From assembly GCA_946886435.1 (NCBI GenBank), contig CAMPIR010000026.1, positions 1 to 9,671 on the forward strand: 9,671 nt of DNA, in the 5' to 3' direction. The translations under genes and the position numbers were made by a program. This DNA is from an uncultured Candidatus Saccharibacteria bacterium. GTDB lineage: Bacteria > Patescibacteria > Saccharimonadia > Saccharimonadales > UBA5946. Shown in pieces: positions 5,620-9,671 of the stretch (within the stretch, counting starts at the first letter, position 1; each line of letters opens with the position of its first letter). Under the pieces are notes generated by a model that had not been told where the DNA came from, did no database searches, and was given only the letters and a program-made list of their open reading frames with translations.

Positions 5620-6527
5620 AAATCGCAATCTTATCCAACGGCCCCGGCAACTACTCAACCAAGCGTCTCAAGCAGATCGCTCTCGATCGTGGCCACGAAG
5701 TGGACATCATCAAATATCGTGATTGCTACGCCAGCATCGAGAAATCTCAACCGATGGTGTGGCGTGATGGCGAGCCATTGGTTGGCTACGACGCGGTCAT
5801 TCCTCGTATCGCTAGTAGCATGACGCGCTACGGTGCATCGATTGTTCGCCAGTTTGAGATGCAGGGCATCTACACGATGACGAGCTCTATCGCGATCGTT
5901 CGTTCTCGCGACAAACTGCGAAGTATGCAGCTGCTAGCCCGCGCGGGGGTTGGTATCCCTAAAACGGTCGTTTCTCGCGGTGCGGCCGATGTTGACAATC
6001 TCATCGACCACCTCGGTGGCGCACCGGTTATTATCAAGCTTGCCCGCGGTACGCATGGTAACGGTGTCGTATTAGCCGAGAGCAAAAAAGCTGCAAAGTC
6101 CGTACTCCAGGCATTTTACGTTATGGACCAGGACGGTACAAACATCTTGCTCCAAGAGTTCGTCAAAGAATCCGCAGGTATGGATATACGAGTTTTTGTC
6201 GTCGGAGGGAAGGTTATCGCCAGCATGAAGCGTCAGAGTCTCGATGATGATTTTCGTTCAAACCTTCACCAGGGCGGCGCCGGTGAAAAGGTAAAGCTGA
6301 CCGACGAAGAGCGTAAAACCGCCATCAAAGCCGCAAAATCAATGGGTCTGAACCTCGCCGGTGTTGATCTGATGCGGTCCGAGCGCGGTCCGTTAGTACT
6401 GGAAGTGAACTCGAGCCCAGGCTTTGGCATCGAGGAGGTGACCGGACGAGACGTCGCGACACCTATAATCGAATACGTCGAGCGCAACGCCAAGCGACGC
6501 AATAAGAAAGACAAAGTCGGAGCATGA
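5616..6527 (+). CDS. rimK: RimK-type ATP-grasp ligase (alpha-L-glutamate ligase family)
   Basis: 303 residues, matching RimK (E. coli 300) over its length. The N-terminal pre-ATP-grasp domain (MKIAILSNGPGNYSTKRL, about 1-95) includes VIPRIASSMTRYG, equivalent to the RimK substrate/N-domain motif. The ATP-grasp core has RSRDKL (Lys100), IIKLARGTHGNGVVL (139-153, Lys141 and glycine loop), LLQEFVKESAGMDIRVFVVGG (178-198, Glu181, Asp190, Arg192), Arg206, GVDLM (Asp251) and VLEVNSSPGFGIEEVTG (261-277), with metal ligands Glu263 and Asn265 and the RimK-typical SSPG...GIE..TG end. RimK adds glutamates to the C-terminus of ribosomal protein S6; LysX/CofF relatives modify other acceptors, so the acceptor here is open. 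It is the last operon gene, ATGA-coupled to the RimB-like gene and followed by a terminator. Confidence 0.92.
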   Translation: MKIAILSNGPGNYSTKRLKQIALDRGHEVDIIKYRDCYASIEKSQPMVWRDGEPLVGYDAVIPRIASSMTRYGASIVRQFEMQGIYTMTSSIAIVRSRDKLRSMQLLARAGVGIPKTVVSRGAADVDNLIDHLGGAPVIIKLARGTHGNGVVLAESKKAAKSVLQAFYVMDQDGTNILLQEFVKESAGMDIRVFVVGGKVIASMKRQSLDDDFRSNLHQGGAGEKVKLTDEERKTAIKAAKSMGLNLAGVDLMRSERGPLVLEVNSSPGFGIEEVTGRDVATPIIEYVERNAKRRNKKDKVGA

Positions 6528-6534
6528 TTTTTTA

Positions 6535-6557
6535 GGAGGGGCTCGCCCCTCCGTTTT
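6535..6557 (+). terminator. Rho-independent terminator after rimK
   Basis: GGAGGGG (6535-6541) pairs perfectly with CCCCTCC (6546-6552) around a CTCG tetraloop, followed by GTTTT. It starts 8 bases after the rimK stop and closes the operon. On the opposite strand the hairpin would be followed by a purine tract, so it should work only in the plus direction. Confidence 0.85.
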
Positions 6558-6627
6558 ACGCCGAAGTAAATTCGTCGTTAAACTCCTTCGCCTGAAGCTC
6601 GACTACCGTCTCGAGTAGTTGGTACAT
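6556..6627 (-). CDS. Possible 23-residue small protein (uncertain)
   Basis: The minus strand of the rimK/membrane-protein gap carries an ATG-to-TAA frame encoding 23 residues, beginning MYQLLETVVELQAKEF and ending in TSA. It would form an amphipathic acidic helix. A TATAAT box on the same strand (6637-6642) ends 9 nt before the ATG, like the leaderless genes here. The box is shared back to back with the -10 of the plus-strand gene, so it may be a by-product of that promoter's symmetry. I do not recognise the protein. Short open frames arise often by chance, so confidence is low. Confidence 0.25.
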   Translation of the reverse strand: MYQLLETVVELQAKEFNDEFTSA

Positions 6628-6635
6628 CGGGGTGG

Positions 6636-6641
6636 TATTAT
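6636..6641 (+). promoter_or_regulatory. -10 box of the small membrane-protein gene
   Basis: TATTAT ends exactly 6 nt before the ATG at 6648, the leaderless arrangement seen elsewhere here. No -35 match is found at 16-18 bp spacing. On the opposite strand the overlapping bases 6637-6642 read TATAAT. Confidence 0.55.
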
Positions 6642-6647
6642 AGTGGC

Positions 6648-7127
6648 ATGACGCTTGTGACTATCTTGATACTCTTCGCGAGCCTGACGTTGCTCGCATA
6701 TCTCTCGAAGCGACGCTTTGGTGTTCTCGGGTTGGCGCTCTGTGCCGGTCTCGTGTTGTCGCAGCAGATTACCCGCGATACCTCAAACTTTTTGCGGGCG
6801 ACGGATGTTCCGGTTGAGCCACTGGCATATCAGTCGGCTGCAAGTATCATCCTGATTCTCTTGCCGTCGCTCGTGTTGCTGATTGCCGGGCCGCAATATC
6901 TCTCCAAACGCTCACGTATCATCGGTGCTGTCGGTTATGGTTTATTTGGCTCGCTGCTTCTGATCGGCCCGCTCGTTTCCGGTCTGCCCTCACTTGACCC
7001 CGCCTTGCAACCGACACTGACTACGATCGCTATGAATACATCATGGTTGTTGGCGACCGGTATCATCGTTGCGGTGTTCGATATGTTTTCTGCCAGCAGC
7101 CCAAAGAAGTTCTCGAAAAAGCATTGA
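6648..7127 (+). CDS. Small multipass membrane protein of unknown function
   Basis: A 159-residue, strongly hydrophobic protein. Likely membrane helices: about 2-19, 24-40, 62-81, 90-111 and 126-147. Positively charged patches SKRR (20-23), SKRSR (86-90) and the tail PKKFSKKH are probably cytosolic. The segment between about 41 and 60 (ITRDTSNFLRATDVPVEPL) is polar and would face outside. No catalytic motif, cysteine pair or repeat is visible. It loosely recalls other small four- or five-helix envelope proteins, but I do not recognise the family and give no function. The start is supported by a -10 box 6 nt upstream. It is a single-gene unit between the rimK terminator and the tRNA promoter. 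Confidence 0.8.
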   Translation: MTLVTILILFASLTLLAYLSKRRFGVLGLALCAGLVLSQQITRDTSNFLRATDVPVEPLAYQSAASIILILLPSLVLLIAGPQYLSKRSRIIGAVGYGLFGSLLLIGPLVSGLPSLDPALQPTLTTIAMNTSWLLATGIIVAVFDMFSASSPKKFSKKH

Positions 7128-7135
7128 GCGCGACA

Positions 7136-7165
7136 TTGACATCGACAGGGGTAAAATGCTACCAT
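7136..7165 (+). promoter_or_regulatory. Promoter of the tRNA-Lys unit
   Basis: A perfect TTGACA (7136-7141), an 18-nt spacer and TACCAT (7160-7165) with TG one base before it form an extended -10. It starts 8 bases after the stop of the upstream membrane-protein gene. The predicted start is near 7172, leaving a leader of about 145 nt before the tRNA. Confidence 0.65.
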
Positions 7166-7171
7166 AGCACC

Positions 7172-7316
7172 TGTTCGTAAACTCTATGTAGCTTGCGATT
7201 CCCTGCTTTAACAAACCGAAGCCGAAGGCTGTTCGTTAAAGCAAAAGGAGCAACAACGGAACGATGAAGCATCAAAATATATTTTGATGCGGAAATAGTG
7301 AAGTGAGTTGTGACGC
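7172..7316 (+). other. Long structured 5' leader of the tRNA-Lys transcript (possible small RNA)
   Basis: About 145 bases between the predicted transcription start and the mature tRNA hold no credible gene but contain two hairpins. The first pairs GCTTTAAC (7205-7212) with GTTAAAGC (7235-7242), with an inner AGCC/GGCT stem (7220-7223 with 7227-7230). The second is a perfect 22-base palindrome (7269-7290) that folds to a 9-bp stem. The sequence TGCTTTAACAA at 7204-7214 resembles an rRNA boxA (TGCTCTTTAACAA) with two bases missing. This could be a processed leader, an antitermination leader or an independent small RNA; the sequence does not decide. Confidence 0.4.
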
Positions 7317-7393
7317 GGAGCCATAGCTCAGCTGGTTAGAGCACCTGCCTTTTAAGCAGGGTGTCCTGGGTTCAAGTCCCAGTGGCTCCTCCA
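7317..7393 (+). tRNA. tRNA-Lys (anticodon TTT), CCA encoded
   Basis: A complete 77-nt cloverleaf. The acceptor stem is GGAGCCA with TGGCTCC (7 bp); the D arm is GCTC/GAGC with loop AGCTGGTTA. The anticodon stem is CCTGC/GCAGG around CTTTTAA, placing TTT at the anticodon. The variable loop is GTGTC, and the T arm is CTGGG-TTCAAGT-CCCAG. It decodes AAA and AAG lysine codons. The 3' CCA is encoded (7391-7393). The discriminator base before CCA is T (7390), whereas lysine tRNAs usually have A or G there. The encoded CCA forms the first three bases of the downstream terminator stem. Confidence 0.95.
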
Positions 7394-7435
7394 AGAAAAA
7401 AGTTCTGTCCGAGTAGGATAGGACTTTTTTCTTGG
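7391..7435 (+). terminator. Rho-independent terminator of the tRNA unit
   Basis: A 20-bp stem (7391-7410 with 7416-7435) surrounds the loop GAGTA, with only two G-T wobbles. A run of six T (7425-7430) in the 3' arm pairs with six A in the 5' arm. The base of the stem includes the tRNA CCA, so termination and 3'-end maturation overlap. The near-symmetry may allow termination from either side. Confidence 0.85.
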
Positions 7436-7492
7436 TTGGAGATGGATTGGGGCTTGAACGGAACTACTGATAGTAGCTCCTCCTTAGTTTGC

Positions 7493-7498
7493 TATACT
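7493..7498 (+). promoter_or_regulatory. -10 box of the DUF1653 gene
   Basis: TATACT ends 7 nt before the ATG at 7506, again predicting a leaderless message. No good -35 is found. A small inverted repeat CTACT-GAT-AGTAG (7464-7476) lies near the expected -35 position and could be an operator, but is short enough to be chance. Confidence 0.55.
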
Positions 7499-7505
7499 AA
7501 CGGCC

Positions 7506-7856
7506 ATGGAAAGCGCCGGCGGACACGAACACGACTATAGTACGGAATATTTTGCTGAGCACACGGAGACAGGTGAAGTATTTGATATAAATGATCCGCG
7601 CTATCAAAGCGTCGATGGCGTGCTACGCACCGGGATGTATAGACACTACAAAAGTACACCCGATGATCTGAAATATTACACAGTTGAGAAGGTGGTAGTT
7701 GATACCGAGACCGACATAAGCCTGGTTATCTACAGGCCGCTTTACGAAACTAACGACAAACTAGTGAAGGCCCGGCCACTTGATATGTTTATGGAGAGCG
7801 TGGCTGTTGGGAAAGGGAAGATACCCCGGTTTCACTACATCGGACAAGGCGTATAA
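7506..7856 (+). CDS. DUF1653 domain protein
   Basis: 116 residues. The C-terminal part (about 42-113) matches DUF1653: it begins TGMYRHYKS, continues with YYTVEKVVVDTETDISLVIY, RPLYE (77-81) and ARPLDMFMESV (89-99), and ends IPRFHYIG. This corresponds to the family pattern GxYRHYKG...VVYRxLY...RPxxMFxExV...PRFxxI. DUF1653 proteins are typically short (about 70-80 residues), cytosolic and of unknown function. Here an acidic, aromatic N-terminal extension of about 40 residues (HEHDYSTEYF...DINDPRYQ) precedes the domain. It is a separate unit between the tRNA terminator and comEC. The ATG is supported by a -10 box 7 nt upstream. No function is inferred. Confidence 0.88.
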   Translation: MESAGGHEHDYSTEYFAEHTETGEVFDINDPRYQSVDGVLRTGMYRHYKSTPDDLKYYTVEKVVVDTETDISLVIYRPLYETNDKLVKARPLDMFMESVAVGKGKIPRFHYIGQGV

Positions 7857-7883
7857 TCCGCATTATCCGGGTTCCTAGCGCGC

Positions 7884-7889
7884 TATACT
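7884..7889 (+). promoter_or_regulatory. -10 box of comEC
   Basis: TATACT ends exactly 6 nt before the ATG at 7896. No -35 consensus is apparent. The gap from the preceding DUF1653 stop is 39 bases with no terminator, so read-through is possible. Confidence 0.55.
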
Positions 7890-7895
7890 GACGAT

Positions 7896-9350
7896 ATGAA
7901 TATTACCCGGCTGCGGTATGAGCGCTTTCACGTCTCGCTACTGCTCGGCTGGTTATGCGCAGGATCTTTGCTCGGCTTGATCGTGGGCAGACAGATGGAG
8001 CTGGATCCTAGTGCGATGCTCATAGTGGCTATCCTTGCACTACTGCTCGGCGGGTTTCGCTCTCGCCGCTGGTGGGCTCTCGTCATGGTTTTTTGCGCCG
8101 GCTGCTTGCTCGGGTCGCTGCGCTCTAGCGTCGTCGAGGCGCAGTACGGTCAGTACGAGGCGATCGTTGGCCGGACGGTTGAGCTGCACGGTACGATGAG
8201 CGGTGACGCACAGGTATCATCGACGGGGAAACAAAAGCTGACACTCACCGCCATTACGATCGAAGGCCAATCATACGTCGGTGAAGTTTTCGCTACCGTC
8301 TACGGCAAGGAGAGTTTGAAGCGAGGCGACACGCTGTTGATCCACGGCACGCTCCGTGAGGGTTTTGCCTCCTACGGTGCAGCACTGGCGAGCGGGAAAA
8401 TACTGAAGGTTTCACGCGGCCAGGATATCGTGCGGGATATTCGAGAGAGTTTTTCGGAGTCGGTTCGATCGGTTGTTATCGAGCCGATGGCGAGCCTTGG
8501 GCTCGGGTTTGTCGTGGGGCAACGCTCGACGCTACCTGATACGCTCGACGAACAGCTCAAGGTCGTCGGTCTGACGCATATCGTCGTCGCGAGCGGTTAT
8601 AACCTCACCATACTGGTTCGTTTTGTGATGCGGCTTCTTTCCCGGCACTCACGTTACTTGGCGTTTATCGGTTCGCTCGCGGTGATTCTTGGTTTTGTGT
8701 TGTTTTCGGGTCTCAGCCCGAGCATGAACCGAGCGGTTATCGTGACGGTTCTCGGTCTACTGGCGTGGTATGTCGGGCGTCGTTTTCATCCGCTATTGCT
8801 CATCATCTATGTCGCCGCCGTTACGGCGCTCGCTAACCCAATGTATGTTTGGGCTGACCTGGGCTGGTATCTCTCGTTTTTTGCCTTTGCAGGAATCCTC
8901 GCGGTCGCACCGCTCGTCGTGAAGTTCCTCTATCGTCGTCGCGATCCAAGCTCATTTGAGCAGCTGGTGGTCGAAACGATGAGCGCCGAGATAATGGCAC
9001 TGCCATTGATTGCATTTGCCTTCGGTACGATACCGGTGTTTGGCTTGATCGCAAACGTGCTAGTTGCTCCGTTCATTCCGGCGGCGATGGCGCTTACTGC
9101 ACTGACCGGCCTCATAGGGATGGCGAGCCATTTTGTTGCTTCAGCTATAGCTTTGCCGACAAATATATTAATTGCCTATATGATTGCAGTCGTTGAATGG
9201 CTGTCTGATTTTCCTGTGGCGGAAGCCTCATATGAAGTAGCGTTCGGGGTGGTTGTGGCTTGGTACGTTACCATTATGGTTATTTGCTACATGATCAAGC
9301 GTAAGATGAAGTATGATTTTTACCAGAGGGACAATGCTCTGGAAGTATAG
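7896..9350 (+). CDS. comEC: ComEC/Rec2-type DNA uptake channel, without C-terminal hydrolase domain
   Basis: 484 residues, inner-membrane. The N-terminal part has about three hydrophobic helices (about 13-30, 40-53, 60-76), then a soluble beta-rich region (about 88-172) like the DUF4131/OB-fold segment. The Competence domain spans about 200-465 with many helices; GLTHIVVASGYNLTIL (225-240) corresponds to the conserved H-x-x-A-x-S-G motif, and SPSMNRAVIV (274-283) and DLGWYLSFFAFAGI (321-334) also fit. ComEC carries single-stranded DNA across the cytoplasmic membrane during natural transformation. Many bacterial ComEC proteins are longer (about 700-800 residues) with a C-terminal metallo-beta-lactamase domain; here the protein stops after the last helix and a short tail (KMKYDFYQRDNALEV). 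The next gene has its own promoter and is unrelated, so no split second half is seen. Confidence 0.9.
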   Translation: MNITRLRYERFHVSLLLGWLCAGSLLGLIVGRQMELDPSAMLIVAILALLLGGFRSRRWWALVMVFCAGCLLGSLRSSVVEAQYGQYEAIVGRTVELHGTMSGDAQVSSTGKQKLTLTAITIEGQSYVGEVFATVYGKESLKRGDTLLIHGTLREGFASYGAALASGKILKVSRGQDIVRDIRESFSESVRSVVIEPMASLGLGFVVGQRSTLPDTLDEQLKVVGLTHIVVASGYNLTILVRFVMRLLSRHSRYLAFIGSLAVILGFVLFSGLSPSMNRAVIVTVLGLLAWYVGRRFHPLLLIIYVAAVTALANPMYVWADLGWYLSFFAFAGILAVAPLVVKFLYRRRDPSSFEQLVVETMSAEIMALPLIAFAFGTIPVFGLIANVLVAPFIPAAMALTALTGLIGMASHFVASAIALPTNILIAYMIAVVEWLSDFPVAEASYEVAFGVVVAWYVTIMVICYMIKRKMKYDFYQRDNALEV

Positions 9351-9351
9351 G

Positions 9352-9380
9352 TTTACCGACAGAGGTGGAGCGAGTATAAT
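9352..9380 (+). promoter_or_regulatory. Promoter of yebC
   Basis: TTTACC (9352-9357), a 17-nt spacer and a perfect TATAAT (9375-9380). The gap to the ATG at 9389 is 8 nt, so the leader would be about 1-2 nt. The -35 starts two bases after the comEC stop. Confidence 0.7.
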
Positions 9381-9388
9381 AGTCACAT

Positions 9389-9671
9389 ATGTCAGGACAC
9401 AGTAAATGGGCCACCATCAAGCGAGCTAAGGGCGCAAATGATGCAAAACGTGGCGCGATATTCACCAAGATAGGAAATCAGATCGCGATAGCGGCACGCA
9501 GCGGGACTGATCCGTCGATGAACCCTAGCCTTGCAATGGCCGTCGAAAAGGCCAAGTCAGCCAATATGCCGCTCGCTAATATCCAGCGCGCGATAGACAG
9601 GGTCAAGGATAAAAATGCTCCACAGCTTGATGAAGTAAGGTACGAAGGCTATGGTCCGGGCGGTATCGCGG
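9389..9671 (+). CDS. yebC: YebC/PmpR/TACO1-family protein, N-terminal part, cut by window edge
   Basis: 94 codons are visible and the frame runs off the window. The start MSGHSKWATIKRAKGANDAK is the family signature, followed by RGAIFTKIGNQIAIAAR and NPSLAMAVEKAKSANMPL, NIQRAID and YEGYGPGGIA, all conserved YebC positions. YebC proteins were long annotated as transcription regulators (PmpR). TACO1 and some bacterial members are now linked to translation, easing ribosome stalling. It often stands beside ruvC/ruvA/ruvB, but the downstream genes are not in view. The start is certain from the conserved N-terminus, and a -10 box lies 8 nt upstream. Confidence 0.96.
   Translation, partial: MSGHSKWATIKRAKGANDAKRGAIFTKIGNQIAIAARSGTDPSMNPSLAMAVEKAKSANMPLANIQRAIDRVKDKNAPQLDEVRYEGYGPGGIA

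Noticed and set aside
7204..7214. boxA antitermination site in the tRNA leader
   Set aside because: It lacks two bases of the consensus and is paired in a hairpin. It is kept only as a remark in the leader entry and not annotated as a site.
7264..7287. Seven-codon leader peptide (MKHQNIF) in the tRNA leader, with AAGGAG upstream
   Set aside because: The spacing from AAGGAG to the ATG is 13 nt, too long, and the codons lie within the palindrome, which explains their pattern. No regulated gene fits an attenuation model.
7441..7483. Possible tRNA relic on the minus strand (the plus strand reads GGGGCTTGAAC, like a reversed T arm)
   Set aside because: No 5-bp T stem forms around the loop and no acceptor or anticodon arm can be built, so the similarity is probably chance.
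1..9671. CRISPR arrays, insertion sequences, phage genes or a defence island
   Set aside because: No regularly spaced repeats, transposase, integrase or nuclease families are seen on either strand. The region looks like stable chromosome.

Overview
The window looks like a chromosomal segment of a Patescibacteria/CPR genome, most likely Candidatus Saccharibacteria (TM7). The reasons are the short, compactly packed proteins, a ComEC without its C-terminal hydrolase domain, a CIRCE-controlled chaperone locus, and the near absence of Shine-Dalgarno sites in front of first genes. TGA reads as an ordinary stop codon (for example at the ends of the acetyltransferase and rimK), so this is not a TGA-recoded Gracilibacteria/SR1 lineage. 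The taxonomic call is an inference from style and family content; no marker gene such as 16S rRNA is present.

Layout. (1) 1-2238 is a protein-folding locus: the C-terminal tail of DnaK with a strong terminator, a GtrA-family membrane protein, a minus-strand FKBP-type prolyl isomerase, and DnaJ. A textbook CIRCE operator (1088-1114) sits between the divergent FKBP and dnaJ starts. (2) 2275-2775 is a GNAT acetyltransferase. (3) 2807-6527 is the most interesting part: a DUF1704/MATCAP-type metallocarboxypeptidase, a cyanophycin synthetase/GshF-like ATP-grasp ligase, a RimB-like retropepsin and a RimK-type ATP-grasp ligase. The last three overlap by ATGA and form an operon closed by a terminator at 6535-6557. 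(4) 6648-7127 is a small unknown multipass membrane protein. (5) 7136-7435 is a tRNA-Lys(UUU) unit with its own promoter, a long structured leader and a terminator hairpin that begins at the encoded CCA. (6) 7506-7856 is a DUF1653 protein. (7) 7896-9350 is ComEC. (8) 9389-9671 is the start of a YebC/PmpR/TACO1-family protein.

How the parts may work together. DnaK, DnaJ and the prolyl isomerase form a heat-shock folding set, with HrcA (encoded elsewhere) as the likely repressor. The 2807-6527 cassette pairs two amino-acid ligases with two peptidases of families known to remove residues from protein tails. The natural reading is a reversible peptide-tagging cycle: RimK-type ligation reversed by RimB, and a second ligase possibly opposed by the MATCAP-type carboxypeptidase. 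This resembles the tubulin tyrosine ligase/MATCAP pair of eukaryotes. The substrate is not visible here.

A window-wide pattern is that most first genes have a TANNNT -10 box ending only 6-11 nt before the ATG, which predicts leaderless or nearly leaderless mRNAs. The clear Shine-Dalgarno site lies inside the ligase operon (5163-5168).
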